Positions 44,581 to 53,826 of a stretch of 64,000 nt of DNA are shown in pieces. The DNA comes from Pseudomonas sp. PB101 (lineage in GTDB: Bacteria; Pseudomonadota; Gammaproteobacteria; Pseudomonadales; Pseudomonadaceae). The notes beneath the pieces are model-generated. The model had not been told where the DNA came from and searched no databases. It saw nothing but the letters and a program-made list of their open reading frames with translations. The stretch is from positions 62,001-126,000 of the forward strand of contig NZ_RWIR01000045.1 in assembly GCF_009764265.1 (NCBI RefSeq), read 5' to 3'. The position numbers and the translations under genes were made by a program. Numbering within the stretch: position 1 is the stretch's first letter; each line of letters begins with the position of its first letter.

Positions 44581-44964
44581 TTGGACAAGAACATGAAAAT
44601 CCTCATCGTTGATGACTTCTCAACGATGCGGCGGATCATCAAGAACCTGCTGCGTGACCTTGGGTTCACCAACACCGTCGAGGCCGACGATGGCACTACC
44701 GCCATTCCGGTGCTCAACAGCGGAAGCATCGACTTTCTGGTAACGGACTGGAACATGCCTGGCATGACCGGTATCGATCTGCTGCGCCACGTGCGCGCCG
44801 ATGAAAAGCTCAAGCACCTGCCGGTGCTGATGGTGACCGCTGAAGCCAAGCGTGAGCAGATCATCGAAGCGGCCCAGGCCGGCGTTAACGGCTATGTGGT
44901 CAAACCCTTCACGGCCCAGGCGTTGAAAGAAAAAATCGAGAAGATTTTCGAACGCATCGGTTGA
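44581..44964 (+). CDS. cheY: CheY, chemotaxis response regulator
   Basis: A single receiver domain of 127 residues (from TTG 44581) or 123 (from ATG 44593). GGAGG lies five bases before the TTG and seventeen before the ATG, favouring TTG, although the ATG gives the familiar [13 protein letters not shown] start. Phospho-acceptor D56 (TTG numbering) lies in [13 protein letters not shown]; the acidic pair, TAEAK and VKPF motifs are complete. Phosphorylated CheY binds FliM to change motor rotation. It starts the chemotaxis operon. Confidence 0.95.
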   Translation: MDKNMKILIVDDFSTMRRIIKNLLRDLGFTNTVEADDGTTAIPVLNSGSIDFLVTDWNMPGMTGIDLLRHVRADEKLKHLPVLMVTAEAKREQIIEAAQAGVNGYVVKPFTAQALKEKIEKIFERIG

Positions 44965-44985
44965 TGAGTGCGCCACGGGGGAGCT

Positions 44986-45774
44986 ATGGGCAATAACGAA
45001 TCTTCATTGGGCGACTTTGAGTCGACCCTGAAAAAACACGCCGTCGAATTGGTCGCAAGTCTTGAAAAAGGCAAGTTCGGCGACGCCGTGCAATTGATCC
45101 ATGAGCTCAACCAGACCCGTGACCGCGGCCTGTATCAGGAGGTGGGCAAGCTCACACGCGAGCTGCACAGCGCGATCGTCAATTTCCAGATTGACCCGCA
45201 CATGCCGCAAGCCGAAGAAGTGTCGCAGATCACCGATGCCGCCGAGCGCCTGGGGTACGTTGTCAAGCTGACCGAAGCCGCGGCCAACCGCACCATGGAC
45301 CTGGTGGAAAGTGCCACGCCGCTGGTCAACGGCCTGGCGGATGAAGCCCAGGCCTTGAGCGCGGACTGGGGGCGCTTCATGCGTCGTGAAGTCGGCGCCG
45401 AAGAGTTCCGCGAACTGGCCCGGCGGGTCGACGGCTTCCTGGCGCGCAGCGGCACGGACAACCGCGCGGTGTCGGGCAACCTCAACGACATCCTGCTCGC
45501 CCAGGATTACCAGGACCTCACGGGGCAAGTGATCAAGCGTGTGACCCAACTGGTCACCGAAGTCGAAAGCAACCTGCTCAAGCTCGTGCTGATGGCCAGT
45601 CAGGTGGACCGCTTTGCGGGCATCGAACATGACCGTGAAGCGATGCTTGCTGAAAAAGATCCACAAAAACATCTCTCTCAGGGTGAAGGTCCGCAGATTC
45701 ATGCCGATAAAAGAGAAGACGTTGTGTCCGGTCAGGACGATGTGGACGATTTGTTATCCAGCCTTGGATTCTAG
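44986..45774 (+). CDS. cheZ: CheZ, CheY-P phosphatase
   Basis: A 262-residue helical protein that dephosphorylates CheY. The catalytic region ILLAQDYQDLTGQVIKRV holds the acidic residue and glutamine that act in CheZ, and the C-terminal DDVDDLLSSLGF is the CheY-binding peptide. GGGGGAG lies before ATG 44986. It follows cheY after 21 bases. Confidence 0.94.
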   Translation: MGNNESSLGDFESTLKKHAVELVASLEKGKFGDAVQLIHELNQTRDRGLYQEVGKLTRELHSAIVNFQIDPHMPQAEEVSQITDAAERLGYVVKLTEAAANRTMDLVESATPLVNGLADEAQALSADWGRFMRREVGAEEFRELARRVDGFLARSGTDNRAVSGNLNDILLAQDYQDLTGQVIKRVTQLVTEVESNLLKLVLMASQVDRFAGIEHDREAMLAEKDPQKHLSQGEGPQIHADKREDVVSGQDDVDDLLSSLGF

Positions 45775-45828
45775 CGTTTTGGAATTTCAGGTTTTTTGGG
45801 TTTTTAGACCTGTAGGAGCACCCCCTTA

Positions 45829-48090
45829 ATGAGCTTCGGCGCCGATGAAGAGATCCTTCAGGATTTCCTGGTTGAGGCCGGCGAGATTCTAGAGCAACTG
45901 TCCGAGCAACTGGTCGAGCTGGAAAGCCGTCCGGATGATGCGGATCTGCTCAATGCAATTTTTCGCGGTTTTCACACTGTAAAAGGGGGCGCCGGCTTCC
46001 TCCAGCTCAACGAGCTGGTGGAGTGCTGCCACATCGCCGAGAACGTGTTCGACATCCTGCGCAAGGGTGAGCGTCGCGTCGATTCGGAACTGATGGACGT
46101 GGTTCTCGAAGCGCTGGACGCGGTGAACGGCATGTTCAGCGAAGTCCGCGAGCGCAGCCCGATCACGGCTGCAACGCCAGAATTGCTGGCGGCGCTGGCC
46201 CGTCTGGCCGAGCCGCAATCGGCTGACGAGGCGGTCTCTGCGCCGGTCGCCGAGGTGATCGAAGAACCGGTGGCCGAAACCGCTTCCGACGACATCACCG
46301 ATACCGAATTCGAACAACTGCTGGACTCGCTCAATGCCGTCAAGGCACAGGCCGAGGCGCCGGCGGTTGCCCAAGCACCTGCAAGCGAGGCACCTGCCAG
46401 CGACGAAATCACCGATGCCGAGTTCGAGTCGTTGCTCGATCAGTTGCACGGTAAAGGCCAGTTTGCCATCGATGCGGTTGCGCCGGCTCCGGCTGCGCCA
46501 CAAGCACCGAAAGCGGCGGGCGACAGTTCCGATATTACTGATGACGAATTTGAAGCACTGCTGGACCAGCTGCATGGCAAAGGCAACTTTGCCGTCGAGG
46601 CACTGGAGTCGGCCATCGCTTCGGTGCCTGCAGCCGCAGCACCCAGCGCGGCGGCGGCCGGCGGCGATCTGATTTCCGATCACGAGTTCGAAGCACTGCT
46701 CGACGAACTGCACGGCAAGGGCAAGTTCAGCGAAGTCGGCACCGCGGCGGTGGCCAACGGTTCGAACGCGACTACTGTTGCGGCAGCGCCAGCCAAGGCG
46801 GCGGCACCGAAACCGGTCGCCAAGGCCCCGGAGCCAAAAGCCCAGGCCCCGGCAGCCGCTGCTGCCCCGGCTGCGGCTCGCGCCCCGGCCGCGCCACCGG
46901 CGGAAAAACCGGCGAGCGAAGCCGAGACCACCGTACGCGTCGACACTGCGCGTCTCGACGAGATCATGAACATGGTCGGCGAGTTGGTGCTGGTGCGTAA
47001 CCGCCTGGTCCGCCTGGGCCTCAACAGCGGCGACGAAGCCATGTCCAAGGCCGTGTCGAACCTCGACGTAGTCACGGCCGACCTGCAGACCGCGGTCATG
47101 AAGACCCGGATGCAACCGATCAAGAAAGTCTTCGGGCGCTTCCCGCGCCTGGTTCGTGACCTGGCCCGCCAGCTCAAGAAAGAGATCAACCTGGAACTGG
47201 TCGGCGAAGAAACCGACCTCGACAAGAACCTCGTCGAGGCCCTGGCCGACCCGTTGGTCCACTTGGTGCGCAACGCGGTCGACCACGGCATCGAATCGCC
47301 GGAAGAACGCGAAGCCTCGGGCAAGGCTCGTGGCGGCAAGGTGATCCTGGCGGCCGAGCAGGAGGGCGATCACATCCTGCTGTCTATCTCCGACGACGGC
47401 AAAGGCATGGACCCGAATGTCCTGCGTTCGATCGCGGTGAAACGCGGTGTGATGGACAAGGATGCCGCCGATCGCCTGAGCGACACCGAATGCTACAACC
47501 TGATCTTCGCCCCGGGTTTCTCGACCAAGACCGAGATCTCCGACGTATCCGGTCGCGGCGTGGGCATGGACGTGGTGAAAACCAAGATTTCCCAGCTCAA
47601 CGGCTCGATCAACATCTACTCGGCCAAGGGCCAGGGTTCGAAGATCGTCATCAAGGTGCCGCTGACCCTGGCGATCATGCCGACGCTGATGGTCATGCTC
47701 GGCAACCAGGCGTTCGCGTTCCCGCTGGTGAACGTCAACGAGATCTTCCACCTCGACCTGTCGACCACCAACGTGGTGGACGGCCAGGAAGTGGTGATCG
47801 TGCGGGACAAGGCCCTGCCTTTGTTCTACCTCAAACGCTGGCTGGTCAGCTCCGCCGCTCACGAAGAGCAGCGCGAAGGCCATGTGGTGATCCTTTCGGT
47901 GGGCACCCAGCGGATCGGCTTTGTCGTCGATCAACTGGTGGGCCAGGAAGAAGTGGTCATCAAGCCGTTGGGCAAAATGCTCCAGGGAACGCCGGGCATG
48001 TCCGGCGCCACCATCACCGGTGACGGCCGCATCGCGCTGATTCTCGATGTACCGAGCATGCTCAAGCGTTACGCCACACGGCGTATTTGA
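45829..48090 (+). CDS. cheA: CheA, chemotaxis histidine kinase
   Basis: A 753-residue kinase. Domains in order: Hpt P1 with phosphorylated H49 in FRGFHTVKGGAGF; a long linker (about 130-365) with four copies of a D-[IL]-[TS]-D-x-E-F-E-x-L-L-D motif and an Ala/Pro/Lys-rich tract; dimerization domain (RLDEIMNMVGELVLVRNRLV); ATPase domain with HLVRNAVDHGIE, SDDGKGMD and GRGVGMDVV; CheW-like P5 domain. No ordinary P2 CheY-binding domain is evident, so the repeated motif may replace it. It phosphorylates CheY and CheB under receptor control. Confidence 0.96.
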   Translation: MSFGADEEILQDFLVEAGEILEQLSEQLVELESRPDDADLLNAIFRGFHTVKGGAGFLQLNELVECCHIAENVFDILRKGERRVDSELMDVVLEALDAVNGMFSEVRERSPITAATPELLAALARLAEPQSADEAVSAPVAEVIEEPVAETASDDITDTEFEQLLDSLNAVKAQAEAPAVAQAPASEAPASDEITDAEFESLLDQLHGKGQFAIDAVAPAPAAPQAPKAAGDSSDITDDEFEALLDQLHGKGNFAVEALESAIASVPAAAAPSAAAAGGDLISDHEFEALLDELHGKGKFSEVGTAAVANGSNATTVAAAPAKAAAPKPVAKAPEPKAQAPAAAAAPAAARAPAAPPAEKPASEAETTVRVDTARLDEIMNMVGELVLVRNRLVRLGLNSGDEAMSKAVSNLDVVTADLQTAVMKTRMQPIKKVFGRFPRLVRDLARQLKKEINLELVGEETDLDKNLVEALADPLVHLVRNAVDHGIESPEEREASGKARGGKVILAAEQEGDHILLSISDDGKGMDPNVLRSIAVKRGVMDKDAADRLSDTECYNLIFAPGFSTKTEISDVSGRGVGMDVVKTKISQLNGSINIYSAKGQGSKIVIKVPLTLAIMPTLMVMLGNQAFAFPLVNVNEIFHLDLSTTNVVDGQEVVIVRDKALPLFYLKRWLVSSAAHEEQREGHVVILSVGTQRIGFVVDQLVGQEEVVIKPLGKMLQGTPGMSGATITGDGRIALILDVPSMLKRYATRRI
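46288..46728 (+). repeat. Fourfold coding repeat in the CheA linker
   Basis: Residues 154-170, 191-213, 234-255 and 280-301 of CheA carry variants of ITDxEFExLLDxLHGKGxF, separated by Ala/Pro-rich spacers of about 20-25 residues. The first copy lacks the HGKG part. The units are acidic and amphipathic, as expected of short docking peptides. Confidence 0.85.
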
Positions 48091-48138
48091 TTCTGGTGGA
48101 GCGGGGCGCCTGGCCTCGCTCCATCTAATGGAGTGTTT

Positions 48139-49281
48139 ATGGCAGTCAAAGTCCTGGTGGTGGACGATTCGGGGTTTTTCCGCCGCCGCGTCTCGGAAAT
48201 TCTTTCAGCGGATTCCAATATCCAGGTCGTCGGTACGGCGACCAACGGCAAAGAGGCGATCGATCAGGCACTGGCCCTCAAGCCAGACGTGATCACCATG
48301 GACTACGAGATGCCGATGATGGACGGCATCACCGCCGTGCGGCACATCATGCAGCGCTGCCCGACCCCGGTGTTGATGTTTTCCTCGCTCACCCACGAAG
48401 GCGCCCGGGTCACCCTCGATGCGCTGGATGCCGGCGCGGTGGACTTCCTGCCGAAGAATTTCGAAGACATCTCGCGCAACCCCGAGAAGGTCAAGCAACT
48501 GCTGTGCGAGAAGATTCTGAGCATCTCGCGCAGCAATCGTCGTGTCAGTCACTACAGCGCTCCGGCGCCTGTCGCTGCGCCAGCCCCGACACCTGCACCT
48601 GCGCCTTCGAGCGTCGGCAGTTTTGCCAGCAGCGCGCCTGTGCGTGCGGCACCGGCACCGATCCCGGTGCGTACGCATGCGCATGCGGCCACTGCGTCGT
48701 CGCCCACGCCGAAACGCAAAAACTACAAGCTGGTGGCCATCGGTACGTCCACCGGCGGCCCGGTTGCGCTGCAACGGGTGTTGACCCAATTGCCGGCCAA
48801 CTTCCCGGCGCCGATCGTGCTGGTCCAGCACATGCCGGCGGCCTTCACCAAGGCCTTCGCCGAGCGCCTGGACAAGCTCTGCCGCATCAGCGTCAAGGAA
48901 GCCGAGGATGGCGACATCCTGCGTCCGGGCCTGGCTTTGCTGGCGCCGGGTGGCAAACAGATGATGATCGACGGCCGCGGCGCGGTGAAAATCCTCCCGG
49001 GTGACGAGCGTCTGAACTACAAACCGTGCGTGGACATCACCTTCGGTTCGGCAGCCAAGACCTACGGCGACAAAGTTCTGGCGGTCGTCCTGACCGGCAT
49101 GGGCGCCGACGGCCGTGAGGGCGCGCGCCTGCTCAAGCAGGGCGGCAGTTCGATCTGGGCACAGGACGAAGCCAGTTGCGTGATCTATGGCATGCCGATG
49201 GCCATCGTCAAGGCTGAACTCGCCGACGCGGTGTACAGCCTCGACGACATTGGCAAGCACCTGGTCGAGGCCTGTCTCTGA
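48139..49281 (+). CDS. cheB: CheB, chemoreceptor methylesterase/deamidase
   Basis: A 380-residue response regulator enzyme: receiver domain with D55 in [13 protein letters not shown], a Pro/Ala-rich linker (about 137-195), and the methylesterase domain with serine S204 in [24 protein letters not shown] (histidine) and [14 protein letters not shown] (aspartate) making the catalytic triad. It removes methyl groups from receptors for adaptation. GGAG lies five bases before ATG 48139. The stop overlaps motC. Confidence 0.95.
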   Translation: MAVKVLVVDDSGFFRRRVSEILSADSNIQVVGTATNGKEAIDQALALKPDVITMDYEMPMMDGITAVRHIMQRCPTPVLMFSSLTHEGARVTLDALDAGAVDFLPKNFEDISRNPEKVKQLLCEKILSISRSNRRVSHYSAPAPVAAPAPTPAPAPSSVGSFASSAPVRAAPAPIPVRTHAHAATASSPTPKRKNYKLVAIGTSTGGPVALQRVLTQLPANFPAPIVLVQHMPAAFTKAFAERLDKLCRISVKEAEDGDILRPGLALLAPGGKQMMIDGRGAVKILPGDERLNYKPCVDITFGSAAKTYGDKVLAVVLTGMGADGREGARLLKQGGSSIWAQDEASCVIYGMPMAIVKAELADAVYSLDDIGKHLVEACL

Positions 49282-50021
49282 TGGATGTTCTAAGCCTGAT
49301 CGGCATCATCATGGCCTTTGTCGCCATTATTGGCGGCAATTACCTGGAAGGCGGTCATCTCGGCGCCCTGGCCAACGGCCCGGCAGCGCTGATCGTGCTC
49401 GGCGGCACCATCGGTGCGGCGCTGCTGCAATCGCCGATGAGCGCCTTCAAGCGCGCCATGCAGATCCTTGCCTGGATCCTGTTCCCGCCACGCGTGGACC
49501 TGGCCGGCGGCATCGACCGCGTGGTCAACTGGAGCCTGACGGCGCGCAAGGAAGGCCTGCTGGGCCTGGAAGGCATCGCCGACGCCGAACCCGACAACTA
49601 CGCGCGCAAAGGCCTGCAACTGCTGGTCGACGGCGCCGAGCCGGAAGCGATCCGGAGCATTCTGGAAGTGGATTTCTACACCCAGGAAAGCCGTGATATC
49701 GAAGCGGCCAAGGTCTTCGAAAGCATGGGCGGTTACGCGCCGACCATCGGCATCATCGGTGCGGTGATGGGCCTGATTCACGTCATGGGCAACCTGGGTG
49801 ATCCGTCGCAACTGGGTAACGGCATCGCCGTGGCCTTCGTCGCCACCATCTACGGCGTGGCCAGTGCCAACCTGGTGCTGCTGCCGATTGCCGCCAAACT
49901 CAAAGCCATCGCGCTGCGCCAGTCGCGTTATCGCGAAATGTTGCTGGAAGGACTGCTGTCGATCGCCGAAGGTGAAAACCCTCGCTCCATCGAGTTGAAG
50001 CTCCAGGGCTTCATGGATTAA
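49281..50021 (+). CDS. motC: MotC, flagellar stator subunit (MotA/PomA type)
   Basis: A 246-residue membrane protein with four transmembrane helices (1-20, 33-52, about 150-172, 180-205) and a cytoplasmic loop bearing charged residues that meet FliG. Motifs GGNYLEGGHLGALANGPAAL and MGGYAPTIGIIGAVMGLIHV are those of the second, MotCD-type, stator of pseudomonads, and its location after cheB is the usual motC site. MotCD drives swarming and high-load swimming. It pairs with motD 12 bases on. Confidence 0.94.
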   Translation: MDVLSLIGIIMAFVAIIGGNYLEGGHLGALANGPAALIVLGGTIGAALLQSPMSAFKRAMQILAWILFPPRVDLAGGIDRVVNWSLTARKEGLLGLEGIADAEPDNYARKGLQLLVDGAEPEAIRSILEVDFYTQESRDIEAAKVFESMGGYAPTIGIIGAVMGLIHVMGNLGDPSQLGNGIAVAFVATIYGVASANLVLLPIAAKLKAIALRQSRYREMLLEGLLSIAEGENPRSIELKLQGFMD

Positions 50022-50033
50022 GGGAATAAACTC

Positions 50034-50924
50034 ATGGCCCGTCGTCGACATCAGGAAGAGCATGTAAACCATGAACGTTGGCTGGTTTCCTATGCCGACT
50101 TCATCACCTTGCTGTTTGCTTTCTTCGTGGTGATGTACTCGATCTCGTCGATCAACGAAGGCAAGTACAAGGTCATTTCCGAGGCGCTGGTCGGGGTCTT
50201 TACCGACTCCGATCGTTCGCTCAAGCCGATCCCCATCGGTGACGAACGGCCGAAGACCGTGACCCCGGCCAAGCCGCTGGTCAAGGACAGCGACCAGGTC
50301 GATGCCGGTGTCTCCGGCGCCAGCGATCCGCTCAAAAGCATCGCCGACGACATCAGCGCGGCGTTCGGCGACCTGATCAGCTCCAACCAGATGACCGTGC
50401 GCGGCAACGAGTTGTGGGTCGAGATCGAGCTCAATTCCAGCCTGTTGTTCGGCAGCGGCGACGCCATGCCCAGCGACATCGCGTTCAACATCATCGACAA
50501 GGTCGCAGCGATCCTCAAGCCGTTCGACAACCCGATTCATGTCGAAGGCTTCACCGACGATCAACCGATCCGCACCGCGCAGTACCCGACCAACTGGGAG
50601 CTCTCTTCGGCCCGCTCGGCGAGCATCGTGCGCATGCTGGCGATGCAGGGGGTGAACCCCGGTCGCCTGGCTTCGGTGGGTTATGGCGAGTTCCAGCCGG
50701 TGGCCAACAATGCCACCGCTGAAGGCCGCGCACGCAACCGTCGGGTGGTGCTGGTGGTGTCGCGCAACCTCGATGTGCGCCGCAGCCTGACCGGCACCGG
50801 AACCGCCAATGCGCAACCGGATGCCGCCTTGAAGCGTGCTGGCACACAAACTGCACCGACCCCGGTCAAGTCGCCGGTACGAGAGAACGCCGTCAATTCT
50901 CCGTCGCCCGCATTAACACGTTGA
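50034..50924 (+). CDS. motD: MotD, flagellar stator subunit (MotB type)
   Basis: A 296-residue protein with one N-terminal transmembrane helix containing the proton-carrying aspartate (SYADFITLLFAFFVVMYSIS), a periplasmic plug/linker and an OmpA-like peptidoglycan-binding domain (IHVEGFTDDQPIRTAQYPTN, ELSSARSASIVRMLA, ARNRRVVLVV). It anchors MotC to the wall. The C-terminal ~40 residues are a Thr/Ala-rich tail. Confidence 0.94.
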   Translation: MARRRHQEEHVNHERWLVSYADFITLLFAFFVVMYSISSINEGKYKVISEALVGVFTDSDRSLKPIPIGDERPKTVTPAKPLVKDSDQVDAGVSGASDPLKSIADDISAAFGDLISSNQMTVRGNELWVEIELNSSLLFGSGDAMPSDIAFNIIDKVAAILKPFDNPIHVEGFTDDQPIRTAQYPTNWELSSARSASIVRMLAMQGVNPGRLASVGYGEFQPVANNATAEGRARNRRVVLVVSRNLDVRRSLTGTGTANAQPDAALKRAGTQTAPTPVKSPVRENAVNSPSPALTR

Positions 50925-50967
50925 GCTATTTCTCGGTCGATCCGTTCGGCCGGGAGGAACAATCCGA

Positions 50968-51756
50968 ATGAGAGTCTGGGCAGTCGCCAATCAAAAGGGT
51001 GGTGTCGGTAAAACCACTTCCTCCATCGCTTTAGCCGGGTTACTGGCCGAGGCGGGCAAGCGCGTGGTCGTGGTCGACCTCGATCCCCACGGCTCCATGA
51101 CCAGCTACTTCGGCTACGACCCCGATACCCTGGAACACAGCAACTACGACCTGTTCCTGCACAAGGGCAACGTGCCCCAGGGTTTGCCGGGTCAACTGCT
51201 GCTGTCGACCAGTGACGAACGCATCTCCCTGTTGCCCTCCAGCACCGCGCTGGCCACCCTTGAGCGCCAGTCGCCGGGGCAGAGCGGTCTGGGCCTGGTG
51301 ATTGCCAAGAGCCTGGCGCAACTGTGGCAGGACTTCGATTACGCGGTGATCGACAGCCCGCCATTGCTCGGCGTGCTGATGGTCAATGCCTTGGCGGCGA
51401 GCCAGCAACTGGTGATCCCGGTGCAGACCGAACACCTGGCGGTCAAGGGCCTGGAGCGCATGGTCAACACCCTGGCAATGATCAACCGCTCGCGCAAGCA
51501 GGCGCTCCCGTTCACCATCGTGCCGACGCTGTTTGACCGCCGCACCCAGGCCTCCCTCGGCACCTTGCGTGTACTGCGCGACAAATTCCCCGACGATATC
51601 TGGCAAGGCTATATCCCGGTGGACACGCGCCTGCGCGATGCCAGCCGCGCCGGGCTGACGCCTTCGCAGTTCGACGGCAAAAGCCGTGGCGTTCTCGCTT
51701 ACCGTGCGTTGCTCAAGCACCTGTTAGCGGCACAACTCGTTCCGCAGGTGGCCTGA
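50968..51756 (+). CDS. ParA-family ATPase for chemotaxis array positioning (ParC-like)
   Basis: A 262-residue ParA/MinD ATPase with deviant Walker A KGGVGKT (residues 10-16), VVVVDLDPHGSMTSYFGYD and YAVIDSPPLLGVLMVNAL. Its place between motD and a CheW-domain protein equals that of the ParC-type protein which, in Vibrio and Pseudomonas, directs chemotaxis arrays to the cell pole. It is not a plasmid partition gene: no ParB or centromere-like sequence accompanies it. GGGAGGAA precedes the ATG. Confidence 0.87.
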   Translation: MRVWAVANQKGGVGKTTSSIALAGLLAEAGKRVVVVDLDPHGSMTSYFGYDPDTLEHSNYDLFLHKGNVPQGLPGQLLLSTSDERISLLPSSTALATLERQSPGQSGLGLVIAKSLAQLWQDFDYAVIDSPPLLGVLMVNALAASQQLVIPVQTEHLAVKGLERMVNTLAMINRSRKQALPFTIVPTLFDRRTQASLGTLRVLRDKFPDDIWQGYIPVDTRLRDASRAGLTPSQFDGKSRGVLAYRALLKHLLAAQLVPQVA

Positions 51757-51769
51757 CATGACCCCGATC

Positions 51770-51873
51770 CCTGTAGGAGCGAGCTTGCTCGCGATGAACC
51801 TGAGCGCACCACGGGGTGTCAGGTTTCCCGAGTCATCGTTGACGACCATCGCGAGCAGGCTCGCTCCTACAGG
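51770..51873. repeat. REPIN (paired REP elements) inside the chemotaxis operon
   Basis: Arms of 27 bases (51770-51796 and 51847-51873), complementary except for one position, enclose a 50-base spacer. The spacer contains CACCACGGGGTGTCAGGTTT, nearly identical to that of the copy at 23461-23570. The right arm ends nine bases before the next start codon. Confidence 0.92.
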
Positions 51874-51882
51874 TGTGCGCGC

Positions 51883-52821
51883 ATGAGCCGCCCATTGAAG
51901 ACTACCTCGCGCCCGCAACTGGCCTTGCAGTCCTACCTGGACAGCCTGCTGCAGGAAGTGACTGAAGAGTTGACGCTGCCCCTGGAGGCAATGGCCGAGG
52001 AGATCGCCGCCGACACCGTGCTGGACGAGTTCCAGGCTGCCGTGCTCGAAGAACAGGCCCGGGATGCGCAGAAAACCGCGCCCGTGGTTGCGCCAGTCGC
52101 ACCGGTGGCCAAGGTGCCGGTGGCTGTGGTCGAAGCGCCGGAGCCCGTTCTGGCACCGGTATCGACCCTTGCGCCGCTGTTGCAAACCCTGAGCGCTCCC
52201 GTCATTGAAACGCCTGTGGCGCTGGAGACTCCGGTTATCGAGGAGCCTCAGGCGCTGGTGCCGCCAATCGTCGAAGTGCACCTGCCACCGAGCAACACGC
52301 CGCCTCCGGTCGATTCCGATGGTCGTCCGTCCTGGGCCGCCGAGCCTTTCGAATGCCTGCTGTTCGATGTCGCCGGCTTGACCCTGGCGGTGCCGCTGGT
52401 GTGCCTGGGGTCGATCTATTCCCTGGCCGGTCACGAGTTGACGCCGCTGTTCGGCCAGCCGGAATGGTTCCTCGGCATCCTGCCGAGCCAGGCCGGCAAC
52501 CTCAAGGTGCTCGATACCGCGCGCTGGGTCATGCCCGATCGCTACCGCGACGATTTCAAGCAGGGCCTGCAATACGTGATTTCGGTGCAAGGCTACGAGT
52601 GGGGGCTGGCGGTGCATCAGGTCAGCCGCTCGTTGCGCCTGGACCCGAATGAAATCAAATGGAGAAGTCACCGGGGCCAGCGGCCATGGCTCGCCGGCAC
52701 GGTGATCGAACACATGTGCGCCTTGCTCGATGTCGCCTCCCTGGCCGAGTTGATCGCCAGTGGTGGGGCAAAGCACATGTCCGGCAGCAAGCCGAACCAA
52801 AAACCGATAAACATCAGATAA
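51883..52821 (+). CDS. CheW-domain protein (ParP-like)
   Basis: A 312-residue protein: a Pro/Val/Ala/Glu-rich variable N-terminal half (about 60-150) followed by a CheW-like domain (about 155-295: EPFECLLFDVAGLTLAVPLV, WFLGILPSQAGNLKVLDTAR, GYEWGLAVHQVSRSLRLDPN). ParP proteins of this design bind ParC and CheA and hold arrays at the pole; the gene follows the ParC-like ATPase, supporting that role. A REPIN lies directly upstream and no strong ribosome site is visible before ATG 51883. Confidence 0.82.
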   Translation: MSRPLKTTSRPQLALQSYLDSLLQEVTEELTLPLEAMAEEIAADTVLDEFQAAVLEEQARDAQKTAPVVAPVAPVAKVPVAVVEAPEPVLAPVSTLAPLLQTLSAPVIETPVALETPVIEEPQALVPPIVEVHLPPSNTPPPVDSDGRPSWAAEPFECLLFDVAGLTLAVPLVCLGSIYSLAGHELTPLFGQPEWFLGILPSQAGNLKVLDTARWVMPDRYRDDFKQGLQYVISVQGYEWGLAVHQVSRSLRLDPNEIKWRSHRGQRPWLAGTVIEHMCALLDVASLAELIASGGAKHMSGSKPNQKPINIR

Positions 52822-52894
52822 ACAACAGGCGACGCCACTCGATGGCGTTGCACGGAACACACACCGCCAGGGCGGTTTCTTGAGGGGTCAGGGT

Positions 52895-53380
52895 ATGAAT
52901 GACAAGGCAACGGCGGCAAAAGGTTCCGAAGATCCGATCCTGCAATGGGTCACCTTCAAGCTGGACAACGAGACCTACGGCATCAACGTGATGCGCGTTC
53001 AGGAAGTGTTGCGCTACACCGAAATCGCCCCGGTCCCGGGTGCCCCGAGCTACGTGCTGGGCATCATCAACCTGCGCGGCAACGTCGTCACCGTGATCGA
53101 CACCCGCCAGCGCTTCGGCCTGATGAATGCCGAGATCAGCGACAACACCCGTATCGTCATCATCGAAGCCGACAAGCAGGTGGTCGGGATCATGGTCGAC
53201 AGCGTGGCCGAAGTGGTTTACCTGCGTCAGTCGGAAATCGAAACCGCACCGAACGTGGGTAACGAAGAGTCCGCCAAGTTCATTCAAGGCGTATGCAACA
53301 AGAACAACGAATTGCTCATCCTGGTCGAGCTCGACAAGATGATGAGCGAAGAAGAATGGTCGGAACTGGAGAGTATCTGA
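52895..53380 (+). CDS. cheW: CheW, chemotaxis coupling protein
   Basis: A 161-residue single CheW domain linking CheA to chemoreceptors: VTFKLDNETYGINVMRVQEV, PGAPSYVLGIINLRGNVVTV and IVIIEADKQVVGIMVDSVAE are canonical, including the arginine of the NLRG loop that contacts receptors. GAGG lies nine bases before ATG 52895. The following gene starts right after its stop. Confidence 0.95.
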   Translation: MNDKATAAKGSEDPILQWVTFKLDNETYGINVMRVQEVLRYTEIAPVPGAPSYVLGIINLRGNVVTVIDTRQRFGLMNAEISDNTRIVIIEADKQVVGIMVDSVAEVVYLRQSEIETAPNVGNEESAKFIQGVCNKNNELLILVELDKMMSEEEWSELESI

Positions 53381-53773
53381 TTGATTCTCGAGGTTGCGGT
53401 CATTGTCCTGTTCCTGTTCTGGGCAGGCACGCTGGCAATGTTTCTGGGCTACATTCGCGCGCAGAAGCAGATCGCCGCGCAACAGGCCCAGGGTGATGCG
53501 CTGCGCGACCAGCGCATCAAGGACCTGGGCAAACGCGTTGACAACTACCAGAACGGCAACGTGCGCATGGGTGAAGACCTGCATGAGCTGCGCGCGATCG
53601 TCGCGCCGTTGCCGGACAAACTGGCGCAGCTGGAGCAACGCGATCCGACCAGCCTGTCGTTTGCCCAGGCAGCGCGGCTGGTGGGCATGGGCGCCAGCGT
53701 CGACGAACTGACCCAGTCCTGCGGCTTGACCCAGGCTGAGGCGGAGTTGATGAGCAAGCTGCACAAGAACTGA
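53381..53773 (+). CDS. DUF2802 membrane-anchored protein
   Basis: A 130-residue protein starting at TTG 53381, immediately after the cheW stop. One N-terminal transmembrane helix (VAVIVLFLFWAGTLAMFLGY) is followed by a coiled coil (about 30-85) and a C-terminal helical segment (SFAQAARLVGMGASVDELTQ) resembling a small helix-turn-helix. DUF2802 proteins regularly close the Pseudomonas chemotaxis operon; function is unknown. A solo REP follows. Confidence 0.82.
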   Translation: MILEVAVIVLFLFWAGTLAMFLGYIRAQKQIAAQQAQGDALRDQRIKDLGKRVDNYQNGNVRMGEDLHELRAIVAPLPDKLAQLEQRDPTSLSFAQAARLVGMGASVDELTQSCGLTQAEAELMSKLHKN

Positions 53774-53794
53774 TTCTTGCGCTTGGCCTGCGAT

Positions 53795-53826
53795 CCACTT
53801 CGCGGGCAAGCCCGCTCCCACACTGG
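53795..53826. repeat. Solo REP element
   Basis: CTTCGCGGGCAAGCCCGCTC followed by CCACACTGG is one arm of the REP subgroup seen at 39065-39133, just after the chemotaxis operon. Confidence 0.7.

Noticed and set aside
50968..51756. Plasmid partition system
   Set aside because: ParA similarity alone; no ParB or parS-like sites, and the chemotaxis context explains the gene.
23461..53826. CRISPR-like array or phage attachment sites from recurring palindromes
   Set aside because: The repeats are dispersed inverted pairs typical of REP/REPIN elements, without regular spacing or cas or integrase genes.
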